A stretch of DNA of 64,000 nucleotides from Massilia timonae CCUG 45783 (GCF_000315425.1 NZ_JH992925.1:328858-392857); one strand, 5' to 3'; shown: positions 34,542 through 43,636, counted from the stretch's first letter. The notes: generated from the sequence alone by a model not told the origin. Made by a program: numbers and translations.

Positions 34542-34838
34542 CTAAAGTCCGTCGTTCAGTTGTGCGAGAAAGGCCTGGATCGCCTCCTCGTTCCGTTGGA
34601 TGAAAATCCATTGCCCGACGCGGCGCGTGTTCACGAGCCCGGCGCGCTGCAGGGTGGCCAGGTGCGCCGACACCGTCGATTGCGACAGTCCGGTTTTCTG
34701 GTCGATCAGCTTGCAGCACACACCCATCTCGAGCGGATGTTCCTGCTCGATGAAGTGCTGCTGCGGCTCCTTGAGCCACTGCAGGATCTGGCGCCGCACC
34801 GGGTTGGCCAGGGCCTTGTGGATCGCGTCGATGTCCAT
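34542..34838 (-). CDS. ArsR-family transcriptional regulator
   Basis: 98 residues. The winged HTH is seen as LANPVRRQILQWL, then TGLSQSTVSAHLATLQRAGLV recognition helix and the wing WIFIQRNEE. A Cys-Cys pair (MGVCCKLI) just before the recognition helix could sense electrophiles or oxidants (inference). The start ATG 34838 has AAGGAAA upstream. It precedes the ene-reductase gene by 10 bases and lies just downstream of a perfect inverted repeat that is the likely autoregulatory operator. Confidence 0.92.
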   Translation of the reverse strand: MDIDAIHKALANPVRRQILQWLKEPQQHFIEQEHPLEMGVCCKLIDQKTGLSQSTVSAHLATLQRAGLVNTRRVGQWIFIQRNEEAIQAFLAQLNDGL

Positions 34839-34868
34839 GGGTTTCCTTGTATCGGGTTCTTTCGATCC

Positions 34869-34892
34869 GAATATCGTCATCTTACGATATTC
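34869..34892. promoter_or_regulatory. Perfect inverted repeat, operator of the arsR-nemA operon
   Basis: GAATATCGT-N6-ACGATATTC: 9-base arms around a 6-base spacer, 31 bases before the regulator start. This size fits an ArsR dimer site overlapping the promoter. Confidence 0.8.
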
Positions 34893-34948
34893 AAGAAATG
34901 TTTGCTGGCGACGGTGCGAAATCCCCGGTCGAAGGTGGCGAGGACGCC

Positions 34949-35917
34949 TTACTCGCGGCCGAAAGTCGTGTTCGGGCGGGTCAGGTAGTACCACTCGGTG
35001 TTGGCGGCGGCGTTCGCGGCGGGGAACAGGATGCGCCCGCCGAATTCAGCCACCACCGGCGTGCCGTCGGCGCGGTGGCCGAGCAGCTCGCCTTCGCTCA
35101 CCGGGTCGAAACTCTTCCACGGGCGGACAAAAGCGTCGTCCGCATGCAGCTTGTCATGGACCACGACCATCGACAGCGCTTCCATCTCGTCGAAGGCGAC
35201 CGGTTCCGGATCCGCAGCGGCGATCAAGCCCAGGTGGGCCAGCGTGTTCATGATGGCGCGGTAGGCGACGTCCGGCGCGGCCGGATCGTCGTGCTGGCCG
35301 CATTCCAGGGTCAGCGCGTAGCCGCCGGTGCTGCGCATGTACTCGGTGGTGCCGACGCCGTAGCGCAGCACGGTTTCCAGTTCATCGGCGCTGCGGCTGC
35401 GGCGCTGCACGCCGTCGCCATAGGTGGCCAGCCAGCCGTCGACGAAGCGGCGCACGCCCAGGCGGCGCGCCCACGCGCGTTCCTTGGCGGCGTGGCGGAA
35501 CGGCTGCAAGGTGCCGTCGTTGTCGAGCGGCCCGACCATCACGAACGGCTCGCCGGTGGCGGCGAAGGAATGCAGGTCGAGCAGCACGTCGTGCTGGCCG
35601 AGCAGGGGGCACAGCCAGTTGGCGACCTGGTCCTCGAAGTCCAGCGGCTTCTCTTTCGGGAACAGGTCGCGGTTCAGGTTGCGGTCGCCGTTGCGGGTGT
35701 TCTGGGCGTAGGCCAGCGGATTGACGATCGGGACGAAGGTGACGCTGCCGGCCGCGATGTGAAGAAGGCCGCTGTCGATTTCTTCCATGACCCGCTGGAT
35801 CGCCTTGGTGCCGCACACCTCGTTGCCATGGGTCGCGCCCATGATGATGACGCGCGGGCCGGCCGCTAGGGCCGTGTAGTTGATGGATTTGAATTGGTAC
35901 TGGCGGGGGGAAGTCAT
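34949..35917 (-). CDS. Succinylglutamate desuccinylase / aspartoacylase family zinc hydrolase
   Basis: 322 residues. Zinc-site motifs are GATHGNE near residue 27 (His, Glu) and DLHSFA (His), and TLECGQHDDP near residue 205 provides the likely catalytic Glu. The family (AstE/AspA) removes acyl groups from N-acyl amino acids such as N-succinylglutamate or N-acetylaspartate. No arginine catabolism (ast) genes are adjacent, so the substrate is open. The start is the first ATG of the frame (35917). It stands alone upstream of the arsR operon by about 110 bases. Confidence 0.88.
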   Translation of the reverse strand: MTSPRQYQFKSINYTALAAGPRVIIMGATHGNEVCGTKAIQRVMEEIDSGLLHIAAGSVTFVPIVNPLAYAQNTRNGDRNLNRDLFPKEKPLDFEDQVANWLCPLLGQHDVLLDLHSFAATGEPFVMVGPLDNDGTLQPFRHAAKERAWARRLGVRRFVDGWLATYGDGVQRRSRSADELETVLRYGVGTTEYMRSTGGYALTLECGQHDDPAAPDVAYRAIMNTLAHLGLIAAADPEPVAFDEMEALSMVVVHDKLHADDAFVRPWKSFDPVSEGELLGHRADGTPVVAEFGGRILFPAANAAANTEWYYLTRPNTTFGRE

Positions 35918-36033
35918 GGGTAGCGTAGGCCGGAGAAAAAAGGTGGCGACATTCTATCGGTAAAAGTGCAAGTGATACTATCCCCTGGAGCGAGGCCGAC
36001 ATGCGGTGTCGCTGCCGATCCGAAAGGAGCCAT

Positions 36034-36666
36034 ATGAAGCGACGGAAGACCGGGGCGCTGCTTGGGTTGCTGCTGCTTGCCGGCGCGGCCCAGCCGGCGC
36101 TGGCCTGCCGTTTCCTGCCGCAGCGGTCAAGCGCACACGAGCAGGTCGCGCGCGCCAACGACGTCTCGCTCGTCAAGGTGGTGCGCGCGACGCCCAGGCC
36201 CGGGGCCGCGCCAGATCGCCCACGCGACACGCCGGCCTGGATGATGCCCTATCTGGGCTGGAATCCGGCGACCGGGCACAGCGGCCCCGCGAATCGGGAC
36301 GACGAACGATACCTGGCGCAATACCCGGTCGAGTACGAATTCGTGGTCGAGAAGCGCTGGCGCGGCGCGGACCGCGCGACTTTCACGCTCATGGGTGTCT
36401 CGCCGCCGACCGCCTTCCATGACCCGGGACCCGAAGCCGACCAAAGCCGCGAGGAATTCTGGGAGGCCGGAGGCGGCCGCTACGCCCGGATGCACCTCTG
36501 CAGCATCGAACCCTGGTTCGTCGTCGGCGAACGGTATCTCATATTCGTCGGGCATCCGGTCACTGCGCGCAGTTACGAGCACGTCGCGACCATCGAGGGC
36601 CGGGCAAACCCCGACGACAAATGGCTGGCCTATGTCGAGGAGCGGCTCAGCCCTGCGCTTCAATGA
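36034..36666 (+). CDS. Secreted hypothetical protein
   Basis: 210 residues with a signal peptide MKRRKTGALLGLLLLAGAAQPALA cleaved near residue 24. The mature protein has CRFLPQ at its start and HLCSIEPWFVVGERYLIFVGHP; two cysteines could pair. No catalytic motif is recognised. The start ATG 36034 has AAAGGAG four bases upstream; an earlier ATG at 36001 in frame lacks this. Its 3' end overlaps the convergent gene at 36647 by 20 bases. Confidence 0.75.
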   Translation: MKRRKTGALLGLLLLAGAAQPALACRFLPQRSSAHEQVARANDVSLVKVVRATPRPGAAPDRPRDTPAWMMPYLGWNPATGHSGPANRDDERYLAQYPVEYEFVVEKRWRGADRATFTLMGVSPPTAFHDPGPEADQSREEFWEAGGGRYARMHLCSIEPWFVVGERYLIFVGHPVTARSYEHVATIEGRANPDDKWLAYVEERLSPALQ

Positions 36667-37117
36667 CCCCGAACCCGGCCGGCGCGTCGCCCAGATAGGC
36701 CAGCACCGCATGCGCCTGGATATTGGCGTCGTACTGGGCATTGGCCGCGATCGCGGCGCGCAATCCCGGCACGATGTCCGGCGTATGCGGCTGACGATAA
36801 GCCTTGATCAATAGATGCACCAGGTCGGCCGGCGCATCGGCGCGGCGCAGGCGCGATTCGATGATGGACAGCAGCGCGCGCTGCATGCGCGGGGTGGGAT
36901 TGCGGATCTCGCCGAACACATAGGGTGTGTTGGCGATCGCGGCGCAGACGATGCTCTCCATCCGGTCGGCCTTGTAGTCGGACGGGATGTCGAAATACGC
37001 CTTGTTCCAGCGGGTGTGCGGATAGGCGTGGCCGGGCGGGAAGCGGTCGGCATTTTCCAGGCCCATGGCCCGGCTTGCACGCGACCACAGGTCGCCGAGG
37101 GTGTCCAGCAGTGCCAT
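36647..37117 (-). CDS. Hypothetical protein downstream of pirin
   Basis: 156 residues, no signal peptide or membrane segment. The sequence starts MALLDTLGDLWSRASRAMGLE and is mainly helical with a conserved-looking HTRWNKAYFDIP region; the rest gives no recognisable domain. No strong ribosome binding site. It lies 104 bases after the pirin stop on the same strand and may be its last operon member. Its last codons overlap the 3' end of the plus-strand gene at 36034-36666. Confidence 0.72.
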   Translation of the reverse strand: MALLDTLGDLWSRASRAMGLENADRFPPGHAYPHTRWNKAYFDIPSDYKADRMESIVCAAIANTPYVFGEIRNPTPRMQRALLSIIESRLRRADAPADLVHLLIKAYRQPHTPDIVPGLRAAIAANAQYDANIQAHAVLAYLGDAPAGFGVIEAQG

Positions 37118-37221
37118 TACGAGATGTCTTGCGCTTGTGTCATCCCGCGAGTGTAGCGCATGGCCGGGAACCTCGCATAGGGGGGCAGCAGGGCGGTTGG
37201 GGGCGCCCTGCTGCCGATCGT

Positions 37222-38091
37222 TCAAGTGAACCTGCCGGCGCGGAAGTCCTCCACTGCCTGCTGCAGTTCGGCCTGGGTGTTCATCACGAACGGACCGTAC
37301 TGCGCGATCGGCTCGTTCAGCGGCCGTCCGGCCAGCACCAGCAGGCGGGTCTTTGCTATCGCCTTGATGCGCACGCCGTCGGCGCCGGGCGCATTGTCGA
37401 GGATCGCCATGCGCGCCTGGCCGACGCCCTTGCCCTCGATGACGGCCTCGCCGCGGAACACGTAGACGAAGGCGTTGTGGCCGGCCGGGATCGGCTGCTC
37501 GAACGTCACGCCGGCGGGGATCTCCAGGTCGAGGTAGAGCGGCTCGGTATGCGCGCGCTGCACGGCGCCGCTCACGCCGTGGGTGCTGCCGGCGATCACC
37601 TGCACCGTCACGCCATCGTCCAGCGTAAAGCGCGGCACTTCCTCGAGCGGGATGTCGCGGTACCAGGGTTCGATCATCTTGTCGCTGGCGGGCAGGTTCA
37701 GCCACAGCTGGAAGCCTTCCATCAGGCCCTCGTTCTGCTCCGGCATCTCGGAGTGGATCACGCCGCGGCCGGCCGTCATCCACTGCACGCCGCCATCGGT
37801 GATCATGCCTTCGTTGCCGGCGCTGTCGCGGTGGCGCATGCGGCCGGCCAGCATGTAGGTGATGGTTTCGAAGCCGCGGTGCGGGTGTTCCGGGAAGCCG
37901 GCGATGTAGTCGCCCGGCTTGTCGCTGCCGAAGGCGTCGAGCATCAGGAATGGATCCAGGCGGCGCTGCAGGGGACCGGTCAGCACGCGGTTGATCTTCA
38001 CGCCCGCGCCGTCCATCACGAACTGGCCGTTGATGATGCGCTCGACGCCGCGCGTTTTCTGGATGGGGGGGGTGGCAACTGCGGTGTGCAT
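37222..38091 (-). CDS. Pirin family protein
   Basis: 289 residues, a bicupin. The N-terminal cupin holds the metal ligands: PEHPHRGFETITY (two His), then GRGVIHSEMP (His, Glu). Pirins bind iron and some have quercetin dioxygenase activity; others are redox-sensing regulators. It follows the azoreductase gene by 40 bases on the same strand, so the two probably form one operon controlled by the divergent LysR regulator. A second pirin at 59215 belongs to a different context. Confidence 0.93.
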   Translation of the reverse strand: MHTAVATPPIQKTRGVERIINGQFVMDGAGVKINRVLTGPLQRRLDPFLMLDAFGSDKPGDYIAGFPEHPHRGFETITYMLAGRMRHRDSAGNEGMITDGGVQWMTAGRGVIHSEMPEQNEGLMEGFQLWLNLPASDKMIEPWYRDIPLEEVPRFTLDDGVTVQVIAGSTHGVSGAVQRAHTEPLYLDLEIPAGVTFEQPIPAGHNAFVYVFRGEAVIEGKGVGQARMAILDNAPGADGVRIKAIAKTRLLVLAGRPLNEPIAQYGPFVMNTQAELQQAVEDFRAGRFT

Positions 38092-38131
38092 GCTGTTCTC
38101 CTGTTGGTTGCGCCGCCTGGCGGGCGGCAGA

Positions 38132-38737
38132 TTACGCCAGTGCGGGGTTGATGGCTGCGATGGCCGCGTTGGCTGCGGCCTGGCCCTTGGCCACGGCCTC
38201 CGGACCCATCGCCATGCCCGACGAATAGATGAAGGTGTGGTCGTTCAGGCCGAGGAAGTTCAGCAGGGCGCGCATCTGCGGCACCTGCGGGTCGGCCGCT
38301 TCGTCGTAGACGCCGCCGCGGGCCGCGGCCACGTACACCTTCTTGTTCTTCAGCAGGCCTTCCGGACCGGTCTCGGTATAGCGGAAGGTCACGCCGGCGC
38401 GGGCGACCGCGTCGAACCAGCTCTTCAGTTGCACCGGCATCGAGAAGTTGTACATCGGGGCGCCCAGCACGATCACGTCCGCCGCCTGCGCTTCAAGGAT
38501 CAGCGCGTCATCCAGGGCGACGCGCGCCGCCTGTTCCGGACTGCGTTGGTCGGCCGGGGTGAACAGGGCGCCGACGGCGGCGCCGTCCAGCAGCGGGTGC
38601 GGCTGGGCGCCGAAGTCGCGACGCACGACGGTCGCGCCAGGGTTGGCGGCGGTCAGCTTGTCGACGATCTGCTGGGTGACGCGAGTCGATTCCGATGCGT
38701 CGCCGCGAACGCTGGTGGTGATGTGCAGGATGTTCAT
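38132..38737 (-). CDS. azoR: FMN-dependent NADH-azoreductase
   Basis: 201 residues. The flavodoxin-like fold shows LHITTSVRGDASESTRV (phosphate loop for FMN), APMYNFSMPVQLKSWFDAV and a second AARGG loop. AzoR enzymes reduce azo dyes and quinones with NADH and protect against electrophilic and thiol stress. The start ATG 38737 has AAGGGG six bases upstream. It is the first gene of the azoR-pirin operon and is divergent from the LysR gene with a 110-base control region. Confidence 0.93.
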   Translation of the reverse strand: MNILHITTSVRGDASESTRVTQQIVDKLTAANPGATVVRRDFGAQPHPLLDGAAVGALFTPADQRSPEQAARVALDDALILEAQAADVIVLGAPMYNFSMPVQLKSWFDAVARAGVTFRYTETGPEGLLKNKKVYVAAARGGVYDEAADPQVPQMRALLNFLGLNDHTFIYSSGMAMGPEAVAKGQAAANAAIAAINPALA

Positions 38738-38787
38738 GGTAAGCCCCTTCGTTTTGGTGGAGAGTTTCGATGGGGACACTTTAGCAA

Positions 38788-38806
38788 TTCCAAAATCAGT
38801 CCGGAA
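38788..38806. promoter_or_regulatory. LysR-type T-N11-A site between azoR and lysR
   Basis: TTCC-N11-GGAA, an inverted repeat with the classical T-N11-A core, in the divergent control region. A second repeat AGAAT-N10-ATTCT lies at 38813-38832. These are probably the binding sites of the LysR-type regulator encoded to the right. Confidence 0.6.
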
Positions 38807-38847
38807 GCCAGTAGAATGGATAACATTATTCTGCTGATGGGACAATC

Positions 38848-39801
38848 ATGGACGTGGAACCGAATGACTTGCTGCTGTTCGCGCGGATCGTCGAGTCGGG
38901 CAGCTTTACCCGCGCCGCCGAACGCGTCCACCTGCCCAAGTCGACCGTCTCGCGCCGCCTGGCGCTGCTCGAGACGACCCTGGGCGAACGCCTGCTGCAG
39001 CGCACGACCCGCAAGCTGGTGGTCACCGAATTCGGCGCCAGCCTGTACGAACACGCGCGCCGCCTGGCCGACGAAGTCGACGCCGCCGGCGCGCTGGCCC
39101 AGCACCGCCAGGGCGAACCGAGCGGCAAGCTGCGCATCTCGGCGCCGGGCGACTTCGCCAACAGCGGCCTGAACGAAGTCATCGCGCGCTTCCTGGAGCG
39201 CTATCCGGCGGTCAGGCTCGAGATGGACCTGACGCCGCGCCGGGTCGACCTGGTGGCGGAAAATTTCGACATCGCGATCCGCATGGGCGACCTGCCGAAC
39301 GACGCGACCCTGAGCGCGCGCCCGATCACGCTCGAGCAGCCCGGCCTGTACGCGGCGCCGAGCTACCTGGCGCGGCGCGGCATCCCCGAGCATCCCGACG
39401 ATCTCGACGCGCACGACGTGCTGTGCATCCTGAGCCGCACCGGTGGCGCCGCGCCGTGGACGCTGGTGCGCGGGAAGCTGCGCTGGGAGCGCGCGCTCAA
39501 CGCGCGGCTGACGGCGAATTCGCCCGACCTGCTGGCGCGCATCGCCTCGCGCGGCGCCGGCATCGCGCTCAGCTCGACGCTGTTCGCCCAGCCCTATATG
39601 CAGACCGGTGAACTGGTGCGGGTGCTGCCCGAATGGGACATGCCGACCGCCAACGGCTGGGCGGTATTCCCGAGCCGTAAGCTGATGCCGGCCAAGACCC
39701 GGGCCTTCCTGGAGATGATCGAATCGGCGTGCACCGAAAAGGGCCATAGCCCGCATGCCGCGGTGGCCGCCTTCAAGGCGCGCGCGGCGCTGGAGGACTA
39801 G
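38848..39801 (+). CDS. LysR-family transcriptional regulator
   Basis: 317 residues. The N-terminal HTH is clear (FARIVESGSFTRAAERVHLPKSTVSRRLALLE) and the effector-binding domain covers about 90-300. It resembles LysR regulators paired with azoreductase/quinone-stress genes. It is divergent from azoR and shares a control region with two inverted repeats, so it likely controls azoR-pirin and itself. Its stop codon overlaps the stop of the convergent psd gene by two bases. Confidence 0.93.
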   Translation: MDVEPNDLLLFARIVESGSFTRAAERVHLPKSTVSRRLALLETTLGERLLQRTTRKLVVTEFGASLYEHARRLADEVDAAGALAQHRQGEPSGKLRISAPGDFANSGLNEVIARFLERYPAVRLEMDLTPRRVDLVAENFDIAIRMGDLPNDATLSARPITLEQPGLYAAPSYLARRGIPEHPDDLDAHDVLCILSRTGGAAPWTLVRGKLRWERALNARLTANSPDLLARIASRGAGIALSSTLFAQPYMQTGELVRVLPEWDMPTANGWAVFPSRKLMPAKTRAFLEMIESACTEKGHSPHAAVAAFKARAALED

Positions 39802-40652
39802 GAGGTGAGCGGCCGTTCGCCCATCGGTTCGCCCAGGCGCACCTTGCCTTCCGGCGCCCAGGCCGGATCGAAGGCGATGGCGCCGCGCTGGAACAGCATC
39901 ACGACGGTCGAGCCGAGCAGGAAGCGGCCCATTTCCTCGCCCTTTTTCAGGGTGACCTGGCCCGGCTCGTAGTTCCACTCGCAGATGCGCGGCATGCGCG
40001 GCGGATTGACCACGCCATGCCAGACGGTGGCCATGCTGCCGACGATGGTCGCGCCGACCAGGGTCATCACGAAGGGCCCGAATTCATCGTTCTCGAATAC
40101 GCACACCACGCGCTCGTTGCGCGCGAACAGGCCCGGCACGCCGCGCGCCGTGGTCGGGTTCACCGAGAACAGCTTGCCCGGCACATAGATCATGCGCGTC
40201 AGGCGCGCGTCGCACGGCATGTGGATGCGGTGATAGTCCTTCGGGCTCAGGTAGACGTTGGCGAAGTGGCCGTGCTGGAAATGCGCGGCCAGCGACGCGT
40301 CGCCGCCGACCAGTTCGCTTGTCGTGAACTTGTGGCCCTTGGCCTGGAAGATCTGGTGGTCGTCGATGTCGCCGAACTGGCTGATGGCGCCGTCGACCGG
40401 GCACACGTAGTCGCTGGCCGCGATCGGACGCACGCCGTCGCGCAGCGGGCGGGTGAAGAACTCGTTGAAGCTGGGATAGCTGGCGATGTCCGGATTGGCC
40501 GCTTCGCTCATGTCGACGCCGTACTTGCCCACGAACCAACGGATCAGGCTGGTCGTCATCGACCCTCCCTTATGACCGGCGACGCGGCCGGCAAGGTTGG
40601 TCATCGCCTGCTTCGGCATGACGTATTGCGGCAAGACTTTTATACGGGACAC
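39798..40652 (-). CDS. psd: Phosphatidylserine decarboxylase
   Basis: 284 residues. The processing site LGST (cut Gly-Ser248, the Ser becoming the pyruvoyl group) sits in GRFLLGSTVVMLF near the C-terminus. The chain has other family features: EFFTRPLRDGVRPI, VCPVDGAIS, HRIHMP, VNPTTARGVPGLFARNER. It makes phosphatidylethanolamine from phosphatidylserine on the inner membrane. GTG 40652 gives an N-terminus VLPQYVMPKQAMTNLAG that matches family starts; AAAGG lies upstream, rather far. It is transcribed separately from the neighbours. Confidence 0.95.
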   Translation of the reverse strand: MSRIKVLPQYVMPKQAMTNLAGRVAGHKGGSMTTSLIRWFVGKYGVDMSEAANPDIASYPSFNEFFTRPLRDGVRPIAASDYVCPVDGAISQFGDIDDHQIFQAKGHKFTTSELVGGDASLAAHFQHGHFANVYLSPKDYHRIHMPCDARLTRMIYVPGKLFSVNPTTARGVPGLFARNERVVCVFENDEFGPFVMTLVGATIVGSMATVWHGVVNPPRMPRICEWNYEPGQVTLKKGEEMGRFLLGSTVVMLFQRGAIAFDPAWAPEGKVRLGEPMGERPLTS

Positions 40653-40823
40653 GGACGATCGCCTTTCTTCGAAAAGTGCGCATTATAACGGGCGTACACT
40701 ATAGTAGTGCCGAATGGAAATGGTATTTCCATTGCAAGCCTTTGGTCGAGTGTACCCCAGGTGGCGCCGCAGTGGCGGACGCTGGCGCTGCGCGTTTCTT
40801 GCCCTGGACGGTGAGAGTACGAT

Positions 40824-41666
40824 TTACGCCAGTCGCACCGCCGCCGCGCCCAGCGTTACGAAGGCGGCGCCGCAGATCCGGGCGCGGGTGGCGCGCTCGC
40901 GCAGCACGAAGACCGCGATCGCGGTGGCGAACACGATCGAGGTTTCGCGTAGGGCGGCGACCACCGCGACCGGCGCCCGGGTCATCGCCCACAGTGCGAG
41001 GCTGTAGGAGACGGTGGTGGCGACGCCGCTCAGCAGAGGCAGCGTCGGGTTGAGCAGCATGTAGCGGGGCAGCTGGCCGGCGGTACGGCGCCACGACACG
41101 ACGGCGATGCCGATCCCGCTGGCGATGAAGACCCAGGCGGTGTAGGCGGCGGGCGAGCCGGAGCGCCGCACGCCAAGGCCATCGACCAGCGTATACGCGG
41201 CGATCGTCACGGCGGTGAGCAGCACCAGCACGGTCGGGCGCACGCCGCCCGAGGCATGGCCGCGGGCGCCGAACGTCAGGGCGGCGGCGCCGGCGCAAAT
41301 CAGGCCGATGGCGAACCACTGCGCCGCCTGGAGCGTTTCGCCGGTAAAGAAGATGCCAGCCACGGCCACCAGGACCGGCGCTATGCCGCGCATCAGTGGA
41401 TACGCGTGGCCGATGTCCGCATGCTGGTAGGAGGCGGCCAGCAGCGAGTAATACGCGATGTGGATCAGGCCGGATGCAGCGATGAATGGCCAGCTGGCTG
41501 GCGCCGGCGCCGTCAGGAAGGGCAGGGCCAGCGCGCCGATCAGGGCGGCCCCGCTCATCACGGCCAGCGCCGCCATGAAGGTGTCGGTACGCGATTTGAG
41601 GGCCGCATTCCAGGCCGCGTGCAGGAAGGCTGCGAACAGGATCGCGGCAAGCACGGGCGCCGACAT
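40824..41666 (-). CDS. EamA/DMT-family transporter
   Basis: 280 residues with ten predicted membrane helices in two EamA halves (about 1-135 and 145-280); repeated family-like segments are HAAWNAALKSR and GETLQAAQWFAIGLICAGA. Likely an inner-membrane exporter of small metabolites or amino acids. ATG 41666 has GAGGA upstream and starts three bases after the MFS stop, so both transporters are co-transcribed. Confidence 0.88.
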   Translation of the reverse strand: MSAPVLAAILFAAFLHAAWNAALKSRTDTFMAALAVMSGAALIGALALPFLTAPAPASWPFIAASGLIHIAYYSLLAASYQHADIGHAYPLMRGIAPVLVAVAGIFFTGETLQAAQWFAIGLICAGAAALTFGARGHASGGVRPTVLVLLTAVTIAAYTLVDGLGVRRSGSPAAYTAWVFIASGIGIAVVSWRRTAGQLPRYMLLNPTLPLLSGVATTVSYSLALWAMTRAPVAVVAALRETSIVFATAIAVFVLRERATRARICGAAFVTLGAAAVRLA

Positions 41667-41669
41667 GGA

Positions 41670-42914
41670 TCAGGTCCTCACGCCGGCATATCGATGGCTG
41701 CGAAAGTAATGCCACGCCACCACCAGCGCCAGCGCCTGCATCGCCGCGCACACGAAGAAGCTGCTGCCGACCCGCCAGTCGCCGGGGGGCAGGTGGCTGA
41801 CCGCGCTCAGGATGGCGGTGCCGAGCAGCGGCGTGACGATCACGCCCAGGCTGCCGATCGACTGCAGGGAGCCCATCAACTCGCCCTGCTGGTCGGGCGG
41901 CGACGATTTCGACACGATGCCCTGCAGCGCCGGGCCGGTGGCATACGCCAGCACGTTGGCCAGGATGAAGACGTACATCATCCAGCCCTGGGTCGCCAGG
42001 CCATAGGCGAGGAAGGTCAGCATGCCGGACGCCAGGGCCATCAGCGACAGCCGCACCTCGCCGAAACGGTGGATCAGTTTTCCCAGCAGCCAGGCCTGGA
42101 CCACCACCGAACCGAGGCCGACGCAGAACAGGGCGATGCCGTTGTCGCGCGGCGTCCAGTCGAAGCGGAAGGTGGTGTACAGCACCCAGGTCGATTGCAG
42201 CATCATCTGGGCGAAGGTGGCCAGGGTGATCACGACCACCAGGCCGCGGATGTCCTCGCGTTTCACCAGTCGCAGCAGGGCGGAGAAGGGATTCAGGCGC
42301 GCCAGCCTGAACGGTCCGCGGCTTTCCTTCGCCAGCGACTCCGGCACGAACAAAAAGCCATACACCAGGTTCGCCGCCGACAGCGCCGCCGCGACGTAGA
42401 ACGGTAAATGGAGGTCGGCGTCGCCCAGCACGCCGCCCAGCATCGGGCCGCAGATGAAGCCGAGGCCGAAGGCGGCGCCGATCTTGCCGAAGCTCTTGGC
42501 GCGGTTCTCGCGGGTCGAGATGTCGGAGGCATAGGCCGAGGCGACCGACATGCTGGCCGAGGACATGCCGCCGATGATGCGGCCCACGAACAGCCAGGCC
42601 AGGCTGGGCGCCCAGGCGGTGACCAGGAAGTTCAGGCACATGCCCGCCATCGAGTACAGCAGCACCGGACGGCGGCCGATGCGGTCGCTCAGCGCGCCAA
42701 GCGCCGGCATGAACAGGAATTGCAGGATCCCGAAGGTTGCCGCCAGCACCCCGTACCACAAGGCCCGCTTGTCCGGCCCGTCGACGAACTGGTCGAGCAG
42801 CAGCGGCAGCACCGGGACGATCAGGCCGATGCCGAGCATGTCGATGAAGACGCAGACGAGGACGAAATTGAGTTTGCCGGGGACAGCTTGCGGTGCTGCG
42901 GTCGAACTGGTCAT
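41670..42914 (-). CDS. TetA-like MFS efflux transporter
   Basis: 414 residues with twelve membrane segments. The motif FMPALGALSDRIGRRPVLLY is MFS motif A, and MLGIGLIVPVLPLLLDQF resembles the TCR/Tet drug-H+ antiporter family. It may export a drug or metabolite. The start at 42914 has GAGG six bases upstream; an earlier ATG (42929) would overlap the HD gene stop. It follows the HD-domain gene by 11 bases and precedes the DMT gene, so rnh-like, HD, MFS and DMT genes may be one operon. Confidence 0.9.
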   Translation of the reverse strand: MTSSTAAPQAVPGKLNFVLVCVFIDMLGIGLIVPVLPLLLDQFVDGPDKRALWYGVLAATFGILQFLFMPALGALSDRIGRRPVLLYSMAGMCLNFLVTAWAPSLAWLFVGRIIGGMSSASMSVASAYASDISTRENRAKSFGKIGAAFGLGFICGPMLGGVLGDADLHLPFYVAAALSAANLVYGFLFVPESLAKESRGPFRLARLNPFSALLRLVKREDIRGLVVVITLATFAQMMLQSTWVLYTTFRFDWTPRDNGIALFCVGLGSVVVQAWLLGKLIHRFGEVRLSLMALASGMLTFLAYGLATQGWMMYVFILANVLAYATGPALQGIVSKSSPPDQQGELMGSLQSIGSLGVIVTPLLGTAILSAVSHLPPGDWRVGSSFFVCAAMQALALVVAWHYFRSHRYAGVRT

Positions 42915-42925
42915 GGACACCTCGG

Positions 42926-43636
42926 TCAATACAGTTCGTCTATCTTAGCATTGCTACAAGTGGTCCAGGTTGTGGTCCAGGTTCCACTCCATTCGGCCGC
43001 GAATTCCTCGCGGAAGGCCAGCAGCTTGGCCAGCCGTTCACGGCCCAGTGCACGCGCGGCGTCGGTCTGCATCATGTCCGGGAGCTTCTGCAGCTTGACC
43101 ATGATGTGGTCGAGGCTATAGCGGCGGTCGTCGAAGGCGCGGTCCCGGCCCAGCGGGTCGCTTGGATGGGCCAGGCTGCTTTCCATGCGCCCCGCGATAT
43201 AGAACATGCGCGCCAGCCCCACCAGGCCCAGGCCGTCCATGCGGTCGGCGTCCTGCACGATTTTCGCCTCGATGGTCTCGGCCGGGATCGCCGCCGAAAA
43301 GCTGTGCGCCTCGATCGCATGCGCCACGGCGTCGAGTTTCTCGCGCGGGAAGCCGAGATGGGCCAGCTGGTGGCGCGCCAGCCGCGCCGAGCGGCGGGAG
43401 GCCTGGTCGCGTTCGGGGTCGTTCTTCGGCAGGTTGACCAGGTCGTGCAGGTAGCAGGCGGCCAGCACCACCAGGCGGTCGGCCTCGGGGTGGTTGACGA
43501 GCAGGGCTTGCGCGGTGCGCCAGACGCGGTCGAGGTGGGCGCTGTCGTGGGCGCCGTCGGTGTCGGCGCTGCCGGCGGCCATGGCGGCCAGCCTGGTGCG
43601 CCAGCCGGCGAGATCGGTATTGCTTGTGTCGGTCAT
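42926..43636 (-). CDS. HD-domain phosphohydrolase
   Basis: 236 residues. The HD metal motif is visible: H in DGAHDSAHLDRVWRTA, HD in CYLHDLVNLPK and a later Asp in KIVQDADRMDGLG. It resembles the YedJ-like group of small metal-dependent phosphohydrolases; the substrate is unknown. The start overlaps the RNase-H-like stop in an ATGA, indicating translational coupling, and the downstream MFS gene follows by 11 bases. Confidence 0.9.
   Translation of the reverse strand: MTDTSNTDLAGWRTRLAAMAAGSADTDGAHDSAHLDRVWRTAQALLVNHPEADRLVVLAACYLHDLVNLPKNDPERDQASRRSARLARHQLAHLGFPREKLDAVAHAIEAHSFSAAIPAETIEAKIVQDADRMDGLGLVGLARMFYIAGRMESSLAHPSDPLGRDRAFDDRRYSLDHIMVKLQKLPDMMQTDAARALGRERLAKLLAFREEFAAEWSGTWTTTWTTCSNAKIDELY

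Noticed and set aside
34847..35869. Plus-strand frame opposite the AstE/AspA-like gene
   Set aside because: No recognisable domain, and the minus-strand gene has zinc-hydrolase motifs.
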